DNA of 58,250 nucleotides from an uncultured Burkholderiales bacterium. Lineage in GTDB: Bacteria > Pseudomonadota > Gammaproteobacteria > Burkholderiales > Burkholderiaceae_C. The position numbers were made by a program, and so were the translations under genes. Numbering within the stretch: position 1 is the first letter of the stretch; every line of letters begins with the position of its first letter. The notes beneath the pieces were generated by a model. The model did not search any database, had not been told where the DNA came from, and saw only the letters and a list, made by a program, of their open reading frames with translations. Location of the stretch: the NCBI GenBank assembly GCA_903871545.1, contig CAIQHG010000001.1:1-58250 (forward strand), given 5' to 3'. This document shows, in pieces, positions 43,521 through 52,645 of this stretch.

Positions 43521-44264
43521 ATGAGTAACACTGACTTTGCGCTTGCTGTAGAAGATCTTACAGTTTCTTTTGATGGCTTTAAAGCGATTGACTCACTCTC
43601 TTTATACGTTGATAAGAATGAATTGCGAGTCATCATTGGTCCTAATGGAGCAGGCAAGACTACCCTCTTAGATTTAATTTGTGGAAAAACTCAATCTAGT
43701 GCCGGAACAATCAAGTTCAACAACATAGAGTTGACTGGTATGCCTGAATACAAGCGTGTAAGGCTGGGTATCGGCAGAAAATTTCAAACCCCGTCGATTT
43801 ATGAAAACTTATCTGTTTTCCAGAATCTAGAAGTTTCATATCCCACTGGGCGTTCTGTGTTTGGGGCATTAGCATTTAAATGCACTCCACAAGTCAAAGA
43901 GCGTATCAATAAAGTGGCTACTGAGATAAGCCTGATTGACAAATTAGGTACTGAAGCCGGGTTGCTTTCGCATGGACAAAAGCAGTGGCTTGAGATAGGC
44001 ATGCTTTTGATGCAAGACCCAGAGCTTCTTATGCTAGATGAGCCCATTGCCGGTATGAGCGCAAAAGAGCGCGATTTAACTGGCGATCTGTTGAAAAAAA
44101 TATGTCAAAACCGCGCTGTGATTGTGATTGAGCACGATATGGAGTTTGTAAAACGCATCGCTCATAAAGTGACTGTTATGCATCAGGGAAAAATTCTATC
44201 TGAAGGATCAATGGATAAAGTCCAAAAGGACCCTGAGGTAATCAATGTGTATCTTGGGCATTGA
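43521..44264 (+). CDS. urtD: Urea/amide ABC transporter ATP-binding protein
   Basis: A 247-residue LivG-type ATPase: Walker A GPNGAGKTT (about 39-47), IGRKFQTPSIYENLSVFQNLEV (the UrtD-type Q-loop region), signature LLSHGQKQWLEIG and Walker B LLMLDEPIAGMSAKE. It drives urea/amide uptake with UrtE. Twelve bases separate it from urtC. Confidence 0.93.
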   Translation: MSNTDFALAVEDLTVSFDGFKAIDSLSLYVDKNELRVIIGPNGAGKTTLLDLICGKTQSSAGTIKFNNIELTGMPEYKRVRLGIGRKFQTPSIYENLSVFQNLEVSYPTGRSVFGALAFKCTPQVKERINKVATEISLIDKLGTEAGLLSHGQKQWLEIGMLLMQDPELLMLDEPIAGMSAKERDLTGDLLKKICQNRAVIVIEHDMEFVKRIAHKVTVMHQGKILSEGSMDKVQKDPEVINVYLGH

Positions 44265-44302
44265 GCAACCAATTCAAGTTAGACAAATAAAGGTACATTG
44301 CC

Positions 44303-44992
44303 ATGCTAGAAGTTAAAGATCTTTATGTTGCATACGGCCAAAGTGAGGCTCTACACGGGCTATCTTTTGTGGGTTCTAAAAATGAAACCGTTGCCATTAT
44401 GGGGCGTAATGGTATGGGCAAGACGACTTTGTTTAAAAGCTTAATGGGTGTGCTACCCACTAAAAGCGGTAGCGTAAAAATTGGAGGTCAAGAAATCTCT
44501 AACGATGAAAGCTATCTTCGAGTTGCAAAGGGTATTGCATACGTTCCTCAGGGGCGGATGATATTTCCAACCCTATCCGTTGAAGAAAATATTCAGACAG
44601 GACTTGAAAATTCCCCTACAAGACGAATTCCCGAGGAAATCTATGCTTTGTTCCCCGTGCTTTGGGATATGAGAAACCGCAAAGGCGGGAATCTATCTGG
44701 CGGGCAACAGCAACAACTGGCCATAGCGCGTGCTTTAGTTACAAACCCTAAAGTTCTATTGCTTGACGAACCAACCGAGGGCATTCAACCCTCCATCATT
44801 AAAGATATTGCAAAAGCATTGAACGAGATTCGAAAGATGAGAGAAATCACAATTATTGTCTCTGAGCAGGTACTTTCTTTCGCTATGGATGTTGCTGACC
44901 GTTTGTTTGTGATTGAAGGTGGCCGATTAGTTCATGAAACCAACCGTGCTGATACCGATCAACAACGAATCAAAGCATATTTGTCTGTTTAA
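44303..44992 (+). CDS. urtE: Urea/amide ABC transporter ATP-binding protein
   Basis: A 229-residue LivF-type ATPase: Walker A GRNGMGKTT (the R-N-G-M-G-K form typical of UrtE), IAYVPQGRMIFPTLSVEENIQTGL, signature NLSGGQQQQLAIARAL and Walker B LLLDEPTEGIQPSII. The E-G-I-Q-P-S segment is characteristic of UrtE rather than LivF. It completes the importer and is followed directly by the formamidase gene. Confidence 0.93.
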   Translation: MLEVKDLYVAYGQSEALHGLSFVGSKNETVAIMGRNGMGKTTLFKSLMGVLPTKSGSVKIGGQEISNDESYLRVAKGIAYVPQGRMIFPTLSVEENIQTGLENSPTRRIPEEIYALFPVLWDMRNRKGGNLSGGQQQQLAIARALVTNPKVLLLDEPTEGIQPSIIKDIAKALNEIRKMREITIIVSEQVLSFAMDVADRLFVIEGGRLVHETNRADTDQQRIKAYLSV

Positions 44993-45041
44993 TTGTTCGC
45001 CGTTCTTTTAAACCCACCCCTCTTAACCTTTGGAGATTATT

Positions 45042-46271
45042 ATGTCTGAAACTCTAATTAAAGTTGATTTGAATCAAACACCTTATGAGAACCCCAATAT
45101 TCATAACCGTTGGCACCCCGATATTCCAATGGCTGTTTGGGTAAATCCTGGTGACGAATTCAAGTTAGAAACGTATAACTGGACTGGCGGAGCGATTAAG
45201 AATGATGATAGCGCCGAGGATGTCCGTGATGTTGACCTCTCCACTGTTCACTTTTTGTCCGGACCTGTCGGCGTAAAAGGAGCAGAGCCTGGCGACTTGC
45301 TAGTAGTTGATTTGCTCGATATTGGTGCAAAAGAGGAAAGCATGTGGGGGTTCAACGGCTTCTTCTCCAAAAAGAACGGCGGTGGTTTTTTGGATGAACA
45401 TTTTCCTCTTGCGCAAAAATCGATTTGGGATTTTCACGGAATGTTTACCAATAGTCGTCATATTCCAGGCGTTAATTTTGCTGGTTTGATTCATCCTGGC
45501 TTGATTGGCTGTCTGCCAGATCAAAAAATGTTAGCGGCTTGGAACAGTCGAGAGGCTGAATTAATTGCAACAGATCCGCACCGCGTGCCCGGATTAGCAA
45601 ATCCACCAAACGCACCCACAGCTCATATGGGTAGACTAAAAGGGGATGCAGCAGCTAAAGCGGCAGCAGAAGGGGCTCGTACCGTTCCCCCTCGCGAGCA
45701 CGGTGGTAACTGCGATATTAAAGACTTATCACGTGGTTCAAAGGTTTACTTTCCAGTTTACGTAGAAGGGGGTGGTCTATCAGTTGGCGATTTGCACTTT
45801 AGCCAAGGTGACGGTGAGATTACATTCTGTGGTGCCATTGAGATGGCCGGCTGGGTTCACATGAAGGTCAGTTTGATTAAAGGTGGAATGAGCAAATATG
45901 GTATTAAAAACCCTATTTTTAAACCGAGTCCCATCACACCCAATTACAAAGACTATCTAATATTTGAAGGCATATCAGTTGATGAAAAAGGCAAACAACA
46001 TTACCTGGACGTCACCATTGCATACCGTCAAGCTTGTTTAAATGCCATTGAATATTTGAAAAAGTTTGGTTATAGCGGGGCTCAGGCTTACTCTATTTTA
46101 GGAACTGCACCTGTGCAAGGGCACATAAGCGGCGTAGTAGATGTACCAAATGCTTGTGCAACCTTGTGGTTACCAACGGAGATTTTTGATTTTGATATCA
46201 ATCCAAATGTCTCTGGTCCCCAGAAAATAATTACCGGTGCGATTGACCTGCCAATTGCTCAGGACAAATAA
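45042..46271 (+). CDS. fmdA: Formamidase (acetamidase/formamidase family)
   Basis: A 409-residue FmdA-family amidohydrolase that converts formamide to formate and ammonium. Characteristic blocks: NPNIHNRWHPDIPMAVWVNPGDEFKLETYNWTGGAIKNDDS, HFLSGPVGVKGAEPGDLLVVDLLDIG, the central REHGGNCDIKDLSRGSKVYFPVYVEGGGLSVGDLHFSQGDGE, and ACATLWLPTEIFDFDI. The H-G-G-N-x-D segment is the metal-site region of the family. GGAG ten bases before the ATG at 45042 sets the start. Length matches the Methylophilus enzyme family. Cytosolic; it follows the importer genes in the same operon. Confidence 0.93.
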   Translation: MSETLIKVDLNQTPYENPNIHNRWHPDIPMAVWVNPGDEFKLETYNWTGGAIKNDDSAEDVRDVDLSTVHFLSGPVGVKGAEPGDLLVVDLLDIGAKEESMWGFNGFFSKKNGGGFLDEHFPLAQKSIWDFHGMFTNSRHIPGVNFAGLIHPGLIGCLPDQKMLAAWNSREAELIATDPHRVPGLANPPNAPTAHMGRLKGDAAAKAAAEGARTVPPREHGGNCDIKDLSRGSKVYFPVYVEGGGLSVGDLHFSQGDGEITFCGAIEMAGWVHMKVSLIKGGMSKYGIKNPIFKPSPITPNYKDYLIFEGISVDEKGKQHYLDVTIAYRQACLNAIEYLKKFGYSGAQAYSILGTAPVQGHISGVVDVPNACATLWLPTEIFDFDINPNVSGPQKIITGAIDLPIAQDK

Positions 46272-46295
46272 CAAACTTAATTGGGAGGCCTAAAT

Positions 46296-46649
46296 ATGCC
46301 AACTTATGAATATGTTTGTAACGATTGCGGGGGATTTGATGCTGTACGTACCATCTCCGCCCGCAACGATCCTTGTTCCTGTCCAGTATGTGAATCTGTG
46401 TCGACTCGTGTATGGGCAAGTGCCCCAGGTCTTTCATTTGTAAGTTCGCAGACCCGAACCGCACACAGCTTGAACGAGCGAGCGCGACATGAGCCCAAAC
46501 GATCCGCAGATGAGGGAAATTATGCACGGATGAAGCATCCCTCGGGTTGTGGTTGTTGTAGCAGTTCAAATAAACGCGGGGCAACTGTTCAAGCGCCAAA
46601 TGGTTCAAAGGCCTTTCCAAGCAAACGACCCTGGATGATCAGTCATTAG
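46296..46649 (+). CDS. fmdB: FmdB-family zinc-ribbon regulator
   Basis: A 117-residue protein starting MPTYEYVCNDCGGFDAVR, the FmdB zinc-ribbon start with C-x-x-C, then CSCPVCESVSTRVWASAPGL as second pair. A C-terminal CGCCSSS adds further cysteines. In Methylophilus FmdB is proposed as a regulator of formamidase expression; FmdB-type ribbons are often linked to formamidase genes. GGGAGG before the ATG at 46296 supports the start. Located between fmdA and amiE. Confidence 0.88.
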   Translation: MPTYEYVCNDCGGFDAVRTISARNDPCSCPVCESVSTRVWASAPGLSFVSSQTRTAHSLNERARHEPKRSADEGNYARMKHPSGCGCCSSSNKRGATVQAPNGSKAFPSKRPWMISH

Positions 46650-46682
46650 AGAAAAATATTCAATTAATGGGAGCAACAAGCG

Positions 46683-47723
46683 ATGATACACGGTGATATT
46701 TCAAGCTCAAAAGACACAGTTGGTGTTGCAGTAGTTAATTATAAAATGCCAAGATTGCATACCAAGGCGGAAGTTCTGGATAATGCAAGAAAAATTGGAG
46801 AAATGTTGATTGGCATGAAGGCGGGTTTGCCGGGCATGGATTTGGTTATTTTCCCAGAGTACAGTACCCATGGAATCATGTACGACTCTAAGGAGATGTA
46901 TGACACTGCCGCAGCAGTGCCAGGGGAGGAAACAGCCATTTTTGCTGCTGCGTGCAGGAAAGCTAAGGTCTGGGGTGTATTCTCTTTAACGGGTGAACGC
47001 CATGAGGAGCATCCTAATAAAGCGCCATACAACACCTTAATCCTTATGAATGATCAAGGTGAGATCGTGCAAAAGTACAGGAAAATTATGCCCTGGGTTC
47101 CTATTGAAGGTTGGTATCCTGGAAACTGTACATACGTATCCGATGGACCCAAGGGACTTAAGATTAGTTTGATTATTTGTGACGACGGGAACTATCCTGA
47201 AATATGGCGTGATTGTGCAATGAAGGGTGCCGAATTGATTATTCGTTGTCAAGGATACATGTATCCAGCCAAGGAACAACAAATCCTTATTTCCAAAGCA
47301 ATGGCTTTTGCAAATAACACTTATGTCGCAGTTGCAAATGCTGCAGGATTTGACGGTGTTTACAGCTACTTTGGTCATAGCGCATTGATCGGCTTTGACG
47401 GTAGGACACTTGGTGAATGTGGTGAGGAAGAGTATGGTGTTCAATACGCCGCGCTATCTAAAAGTTTGATTAGAGATTTCCGTAAAAACGGCCAATCTGA
47501 GAATCATTTATTTAAGTTACTCCACCGCGGTTATACAGGCGTTATCAACTCGGGTGAGGGCGACAAGGGAGTTGCTGCATGTCCATATGATTTTTATTCA
47601 CGATGGGTTAATGATCCTGAGGGAACGCAAAAAGCGGTTGAAGCATTTACACGTCCAATGGTAGGTACAGAGGAATGTCCAATTGATGGCATACCCAATC
47701 CAGAATCTGTAGGGCATAAATAA
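46683..47723 (+). CDS. amiE: Aliphatic amidase
   Basis: A 346-residue nitrilase-superfamily amidase, the exact usual length of AmiE. The start [20 protein letters not shown] and most of the body match the classic Pseudomonas enzyme. Catalytic triad: E59 (FPEYS), K134 (KYRKIMPW) and C166 ([12 protein letters not shown]). It hydrolyses short aliphatic amides such as acetamide and propionamide to acid and ammonium. Strong GGGAG ribosome binding site. It ends immediately before the MoxR-type gene (stop and TTG start are adjacent). Confidence 0.95.
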   Translation: MIHGDISSSKDTVGVAVVNYKMPRLHTKAEVLDNARKIGEMLIGMKAGLPGMDLVIFPEYSTHGIMYDSKEMYDTAAAVPGEETAIFAAACRKAKVWGVFSLTGERHEEHPNKAPYNTLILMNDQGEIVQKYRKIMPWVPIEGWYPGNCTYVSDGPKGLKISLIICDDGNYPEIWRDCAMKGAELIIRCQGYMYPAKEQQILISKAMAFANNTYVAVANAAGFDGVYSYFGHSALIGFDGRTLGECGEEEYGVQYAALSKSLIRDFRKNGQSENHLFKLLHRGYTGVINSGEGDKGVAACPYDFYSRWVNDPEGTQKAVEAFTRPMVGTEECPIDGIPNPESVGHK

Positions 47724-48530
47724 TTGGAGGATCCGCTCTTAGGTTATCTAATCAGGGATGAGCCTTTTTATCAAGCCGTAGGCAGTGAGTTAACTGGATT
47801 TGAAGCGGCAGTGACAGCCCATTTACCAGTTTTACTCAGTGGACCAACTGGTTGCGGCAAAACACGTTTGGTTGAACATATGGCCTGGAAGTTAAAGAGG
47901 CCACTTGTAACTATTGCTTGTCATGAGGACCTAAGTGCTGGGGATTTAGCTGGAAGATGGTTATTGGATGCAAAAGGGACTCAGTGGCAGGACGGGCCTT
48001 TAACTAAGGCAGTGCGGTATGGTGGAATTTGCTACCTAGACGAGTTGGTTGAGGCAAGAACGGATGCTTTGGTTTTGTTACATCCATTAGCGGACACTCG
48101 TAGAATCTTACCCCTAGAGAGACACGGAGAAATAGTTACAGCTCACCCTGATTTTTTATTGGTGGTTAGCTATAACCCTAGTTACCAAAGTAGAGGTAAA
48201 GCTTTAAAGCCTTCTATGCGCCAACGCTTTACGAGCCTATCTCTTGACTATCCGAACGAAGAAAACGAAATTCAAATAGTACACCGTGAAGCGCAAATTG
48301 CTTTGAATTTAGCTAAACAAATGGTTGCCTTTGCAAAAAGAACACGTTGTTTACAAGAGCACGGTTTAGAGGAGGGGGCATCGACTCGATTGATTATCCA
48401 TGCCGGCCATCTTGTTTGTGCAGGTTTGAAAATTAAGGATGCGCTTAAGCAGGCGGTTGTCGCTCCCTTGACGGACGATCCATTGCTGAGCCAAGTCTTA
48501 CTTTCGCTCTTGGATGTGTGTTTTGTATGA
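47724..48530 (+). CDS. MoxR-type AAA+ ATPase (CbbQ/NirQ/NorQ family)
   Basis: A 268-residue AAA+ ATPase. Walker A GPTGCGKT (40-47), VTIACHEDLSAGDLAGRWL, Walker B CYLDELVEARTDAL, sensor 1 LVVSYNPSYQSRGKALKPSMRQRFTSL. Members work with a VWA partner to activate or assemble enzymes, as CbbQ-CbbO does for Rubisco and NorQ-NorD for nitric oxide reductase. The start is a TTG directly after the amiE stop; a GGAGG inside the first codons has no suitable start after it. It overlaps the VWA gene by four bases. Its place suggests a role in maturing or reactivating an amidase, which is inference. Confidence 0.88.
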   Translation: MEDPLLGYLIRDEPFYQAVGSELTGFEAAVTAHLPVLLSGPTGCGKTRLVEHMAWKLKRPLVTIACHEDLSAGDLAGRWLLDAKGTQWQDGPLTKAVRYGGICYLDELVEARTDALVLLHPLADTRRILPLERHGEIVTAHPDFLLVVSYNPSYQSRGKALKPSMRQRFTSLSLDYPNEENEIQIVHREAQIALNLAKQMVAFAKRTRCLQEHGLEEGASTRLIIHAGHLVCAGLKIKDALKQAVVAPLTDDPLLSQVLLSLLDVCFV

Positions 48531-50128
48531 CACTTAATTTTGATTCAAAATTAATGTCTACTTATTTATCTGCCTATGCAAAAGGGTTGTGCGCTCAATC
48601 CATGTCGGTGTTTCTTAACGCTGAGGATTCAAAATTAAGCCGTTCAGTATTAATACCAAAAATGGGTGGACCCCATGCATTAAACACGCCACATACCGCG
48701 AGTAAGAAATTAGAGGTATCAAATCATCTTCTTGAACATGCACAGGTTTCTCATGTTGCCGCCCATATCGCTTATGGTTTTCCTAGGGTGCAAAGGGGCA
48801 AGTTAAAACCAGTTCAATTGGCTCTTTACGGCGTATTGGAGGATGCGCGGGTAGAGTATCTTGCTTGTGAGGAGTTGCCAGGACTTAGAGCACTATGGGC
48901 GACGTTTCATTCAGGGGAAAATGCATTGGAGGGTTATGGGTTCGAAGCATTACTGGCAAGACTTTCACGCGTTTTGCTAGATAATTCCTATGAAGACCCC
49001 CATGCATGGGTTCAAAAAGTTAAGAAATACTTTTACAACTACACAAATAACGGCGAATTCCCAACTCTGGCGTTAAGAGATCAGAAGGATTTGAGGGAAC
49101 TTGTTTCGATATTAGGCAATGATATTGGTCAAATGCGCTTGCCTTTTAACTCAAGCGGATACCTAGTACACCCACTATACCGAGATGATAACAGCCATTT
49201 GTGGATTGCAGATAGTGATCTGGAGCAGTCTATATCCCCATTAGAGGTTAATCATTCGCCGTTGAGTGAGTTTGAGGACCCAACGAACTCCAATGATTTA
49301 GAGCCCGCGCTCTCATTGAGTGCTCCGCCAAACGAGGAGCCCTCAAGCTTTGGCCTGAACAAAATTAGCTACGCAGAGTGGGACTACCGTATTGGGCGAT
49401 ATCGACTAGATTGGTGCACTGTGTTCGAGGGGTTTGAAGTTGTGAAGAAAGGGAGTATGAGTTTGCCGCAGACGACTGAAACTTCAAGATTGCGCAAAGA
49501 TGACTTATGGTTGAAATGGTTAAATCGGAAAAGTATTGACCTCTCTCTTTCTAGAAAGCGAGAGATTGAAGGCGATGACTTCCATATAGAGGGATTAATT
49601 GCTTCATATCAAGCCCTTCGAGCTCAAGAAGCGCCAGATCCTATGATTTATAAGCGACTCAAAAGAAATGAAAATGATTCATGTATTTTGTTATTGGTAG
49701 ATTTATCCATTTCAACAGGTGATGGATTACTTAAAAGCTACTGCGCTCAGGCCCTCAACTGCGCAACCTCGTTAGATAGGCAAGGGCATCGATCTGCAAT
49801 TTGGGGGTTTAGATCGTGGGGGCGAAGCCAAATCGATATTGTTTGGTTAAAGCTATGGTCTGAGCTTGCAATTAGTCCTATCGTGAGTGAGCGAATTGGA
49901 GGTGTTCAGTGCGGTGGCTCAACGCGTCTCGGTGCTGTCATGAGACACGGGGTACGACAAGTTTGTGCGTATTCAAAGGCATCGAACAAGACTCATGCTG
50001 AAATCATCCTTATGAGTGATTTACAAGCACACGATATAGATGTTTTTGACAGAAAGTATCTAAATATGGATTTACAAAAGGCAATTAAGGAGGCTTTGAC
50101 CAAAAACGTAGTGATCACGCAGTATTAG
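48527..50128 (+). CDS. VWA-domain protein (CbbO/NorD type)
   Basis: A 533-residue partner of the preceding ATPase. The N-terminal 380 residues are the helical CbbO/NorD region (ALYGVLEDARVEYLACEELPGLRALWATFH). A von Willebrand A domain follows with the MIDAS motif DLSIST (D392) and later GGSTRLGAVMRHG and MSDLQAHDID, all intact metal-site residues. ATGA overlap with the ATPase gene couples the two. In relatives the VWA protein binds the target enzyme and recruits the ATPase ring. It is the last gene of the urt-fmd-ami string. Confidence 0.88.
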   Translation: MTLNFDSKLMSTYLSAYAKGLCAQSMSVFLNAEDSKLSRSVLIPKMGGPHALNTPHTASKKLEVSNHLLEHAQVSHVAAHIAYGFPRVQRGKLKPVQLALYGVLEDARVEYLACEELPGLRALWATFHSGENALEGYGFEALLARLSRVLLDNSYEDPHAWVQKVKKYFYNYTNNGEFPTLALRDQKDLRELVSILGNDIGQMRLPFNSSGYLVHPLYRDDNSHLWIADSDLEQSISPLEVNHSPLSEFEDPTNSNDLEPALSLSAPPNEEPSSFGLNKISYAEWDYRIGRYRLDWCTVFEGFEVVKKGSMSLPQTTETSRLRKDDLWLKWLNRKSIDLSLSRKREIEGDDFHIEGLIASYQALRAQEAPDPMIYKRLKRNENDSCILLLVDLSISTGDGLLKSYCAQALNCATSLDRQGHRSAIWGFRSWGRSQIDIVWLKLWSELAISPIVSERIGGVQCGGSTRLGAVMRHGVRQVCAYSKASNKTHAEIILMSDLQAHDIDVFDRKYLNMDLQKAIKEALTKNVVITQY

Positions 50129-50141
50129 CTAGTCTACGTAT

Positions 50142-50243
50142 ATGACAAAAATACCCTGGGCGCGGCAGGTTGCAACTCGGTTGGGAAAATCCAAAGGACT
50201 GAGTAAGAAAGTTCGATTCTTTCTCGCGCATCCCATACTCTAA
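50142..50243 (+). CDS. Possible 33-residue basic peptide
   Basis: An ATG soon after the VWA gene opens a short frame rich in lysine and arginine (begins MTKIPWARQVATRLGKSKG). No ribosome binding site is clear and I know no family. It may be chance. Confidence 0.15.
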   Translation: MTKIPWARQVATRLGKSKGLSKKVRFFLAHPIL

Positions 50244-50325
50244 AGTATCATGCTCTCATGCCGGGCATTAAAAGTGTTACGATAAAGTCGTATGTGATTT
50301 TGGAAATTAATTAGAGGTGAATCCT

Positions 50326-50826
50326 ATGAAATTTGATTATCTACACAAAAAAATTATTATCAGTCTCTTTGCAGGTGTCTTAATCTTAGGCGGTCTCTTT
50401 TATAGTCGCCCCATCAAAGCGCAAACAGTAACAACTTTAACGGGCCAATACGGGTGTTTGTTTACTAAAAACTTTGCAGGGTTTACTGTGTCCAATGAAA
50501 CGGGGACAGGAATTACGGGAGTCAACTTTTTAGTGTATCTTGACTTTACAAATTCAACTTTCGATTTCAATTTACTCGGGGTTCATAATTATGGAGACAG
50601 TGGTGGTGCTTATACCAACACAGCTTCTATTGCCGCTAGAGGCGGACAGCTATCCGTAACCACTGGCCCCATCACCAACAGCTTTTTGATGAGTGCCACC
50701 ATCTCAGGGTCAACCATAACTGCAATCTTAATGCCTGTTAACGGCGGCTCAACCTTACTCCTTCAATCAGGTGGAGGCGCGAGTGGATTGAATGAGCCAA
50801 CAGCTGGCGTTTGCAACAAGGTTTAA
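50326..50826 (+). CDS. Small exported hypothetical protein
   Basis: A 166-residue protein of unknown function. N-terminal signal (IIISLFAGVLILGGLFYSRPIKAQ, cleavage likely after KAQ or before it at about 33). The mature part is rich in Thr, Ser, Gly and Asn and looks like beta structure; it has two cysteines (near YGCLF and at VCNKV) that could form a disulfide. The ATG at 50326 has AGAGGTG before it. Stand-alone gene with no functional context. Confidence 0.6.
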   Translation: MKFDYLHKKIIISLFAGVLILGGLFYSRPIKAQTVTTLTGQYGCLFTKNFAGFTVSNETGTGITGVNFLVYLDFTNSTFDFNLLGVHNYGDSGGAYTNTASIAARGGQLSVTTGPITNSFLMSATISGSTITAILMPVNGGSTLLLQSGGGASGLNEPTAGVCNKV

Positions 50827-50982
50827 AAATGGATTCCAATTCTGCGTCAACTATTCTCAGATAACCCCACTCAGGTCCGTTACGGCTATGCCAGTAGTTT
50901 TAAAAATATATTTTATTTGGACTGATAGTAGACTCTAAATTATCAAACACCCCATCCCACGCTATCAAATTAGGATTAGTTG

Positions 50983-51579
50983 ATGAATTCAGCCCCAAAT
51001 AAATCACGCTACCCCCACCCGGATCTTAATTCTTTACCTCTGGATATCAAAGAAAAAATATTGGCTGTACAAGAAAAGGCTGGTTTTATCCCCAACGTTT
51101 TCCTAGCTCTCGCAAGGCGCCCGGATGAGTGGAGGGCGTTTTTCCTCTACCACGATAGTTTGATGCTAAAAGAAAATAGCGGACTAACGAAGGGAGAGCG
51201 TGAGATGATCGTAACTGCCACCAGCGCAGCCAATAACTGCTTGTACTGCGTGATCGCACACGGGGCCATACTTCGCATCCACGAGAAAAACCCAATCCTT
51301 GCAGATCAAGTTGCAATTGACTACAAAAGCGCAGATATCAGTGAGCGCCAAAAGGTGATGCTTGATTTCGCCGTTAAGGTTTGCAGATTGAACGGCGAGA
51401 TCACAGAGCTCGAGTTCGAGCTTCTTCACAAGCACGGATTCAGCGATGAAGATATTTGGGATATAGCCGCCATAACTTCGTTTTTTGGCATGTCCAACAG
51501 AATGGCCATCTTCTCAGGTATGAAACCCAATACGGAGTTTTACATGCTAGGAAGAGCGCCCAAATCAAAATCTAATTGA
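50983..51579 (+). CDS. AhpD-like peroxidase-related protein
   Basis: A 198-residue protein of the carboxymuconolactone decarboxylase/AhpD superfamily, the peroxidase-related subgroup. The active-site pattern C-x-x-C-x-x-x-H is seen as C86, C89 and H93 in NNCLYCVIAHG. Such proteins act as alkylhydroperoxidase-like reductases with thiols. It precedes origin 2 and ends at a weak inverted repeat (AAATCA/TGATTT). No partner gene. Start is ATG at 50983; a TTG one codon earlier is also open. Confidence 0.85.
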   Translation: MNSAPNKSRYPHPDLNSLPLDIKEKILAVQEKAGFIPNVFLALARRPDEWRAFFLYHDSLMLKENSGLTKGEREMIVTATSAANNCLYCVIAHGAILRIHEKNPILADQVAIDYKSADISERQKVMLDFAVKVCRLNGEITELEFELLHKHGFSDEDIWDIAAITSFFGMSNRMAIFSGMKPNTEFYMLGRAPKSKSN

Positions 51580-51678
51580 TTTGCACTCACTTCGTTTTTT
51601 GATAATTTCTAAAATCAGGGCCATCCTTCTGATTGAAAAATGTAGCAACGGCTTTTAAAAACATCACCATTGATTTGC

Positions 51679-52417
51679 TATTAGCGTTTCAGTGTCAACA
51701 GAGAGTTTTTAGAAGTGACTTGTTGGCTATATCTTGCTATAAAGGATTGTAAGCGCTAACTACAAATTTAAACTATCTTATAAACGAATCTTAAATATAC
51801 AAATAGGTCATTGCTCGAATTAGATAATGCCTTGAAAAACAAGCTGATTGAACTTGTTTAGAAGAAAAGAGGGGGGGCAAAAAGATTTTTATTAATACTT
51901 TTGGGTGATAGCGTTTCAGTGTCACCCCTTTTGCTATTAGCGTTTCAGTGTCAAAGAGTCAGGCATTTCAACCCAACCCATGGGATTATTAGCGTTTCAG
52001 TGTCATTCGTCAAACCGAAATAATTTTTCTGGGATTGTTAAACCATCGGCCTGAACTCTCCCCATGGCTAAAGCGAGGGGCTTGCGCGGCTGGCTTGGTC
52101 ATTTGTGTACAGGTGCCAGATCTGACAATAGACTCAGTTATTAGACTTTAAGTGTCATAGAGTTGAGTTTTCAAAGCCAAAAAAAAACTATTAGCCTTGC
52201 AGTGTCAATACTAAAAGAGGACAAGATTTCTGTATTTATTTCTCATTGTGCTAGCCTTGTCCTGTCATCGATTTATATGAAAGGCTATTAGCCTTTCAAT
52301 GTCGAAATTTTTGTGGGTAACTAAGAGAATGTTAGCTCTATATGTAAAAGGCTATTAGAGCTTCAGTGTCCTCATTGATAGCCTTGTATGCGCAGCGCTA
52401 TTAGCCTTTCATATGTT
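51679..52417 (+). repeat. Iteron array of origin 2
   Basis: Consensus TATTAGCGTTTCAGTGTCA. Good copies at 51679, 51906, 51935, 51987; diverged copies at 52139, 52189, 52249, 52286, 52353 and 52399 (e.g. GCCTTGCAGTGTCA, GAGCTTCAGTGTCC). The reverse complement begins TGACACT, like the TGACA-led iterons of RK2. The first four are near identical, the rest more varied, so the array has a strict and a relaxed half. Confidence 0.88.
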
Positions 52418-52483
52418 GTCCACAGATCAAAAAAGCCTTGCAAGCCCCATATATAGAGGGGTTCCAGGCTTTACATCTTTGCC

Positions 52484-52525
52484 CTAATCTTTTCTTTAAT
52501 CTTCTTTTAATCTATTCTTAATCGC
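52484..52525 (+). other. AT-rich unwinding region
   Basis: Four TAATC motifs (52485, 52497, 52508, 52518) spaced about 11 bases in a T-rich stretch, like the repeated 13-mers of DNA unwinding elements. It lies between the iterons and the initiator gene. Confidence 0.6.
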
Positions 52526-52607
52526 GTACAACTATTAAAAAACAAATAACACCAACCCGCACAAGCCAAGAGCAAGCCCCCACCGGCAAAACCACTCACA
52601 ACAAAAG

Positions 52608-52626
52608 TGACACTGAAACGCTAATA
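52608..52626 (-). promoter_or_regulatory. Inverted iteron at the trfA-like start
   Basis: TGACACTGAAACGCTAATA is the exact reverse complement of the iteron consensus, 20 bases before the initiator ATG. It should let the initiator repress its own gene. Confidence 0.75.
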
Positions 52627-52645
52627 CTCAGCATTGAAATATTTA

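Larger units (their letters stand above)
51580..52645. other. Replication origin 2 region (oriV, TrfA type)
   Basis: About 1.07 kb with no gene: ten iterons in direct orientation, near-consensus DnaA boxes TGTGGGTAA (52312-52320) and TTGTCCACA (52417-52425), an AT-rich repeat run and one inverted iteron at the initiator start. The layout is that of oriV of TrfA plasmids. Confidence 0.85.

Noticed and set aside
46683-47723. AmiF formamidase
   Set aside because: The N-terminal GDISSS start, 346-residue length and body match AmiE; AmiF has a different N-terminus.
48961-48975. ACTTTCACGCG half-site inside the VWA gene
   Set aside because: Second half is not symmetric and it lies in a coding region far from parAB; chance match to the parS half.
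51679-52626. CRISPR array
   Set aside because: Repeats are about 19 bp, diverged, irregularly spaced, and linked to a TrfA initiator; they are iterons. No cas genes seen.
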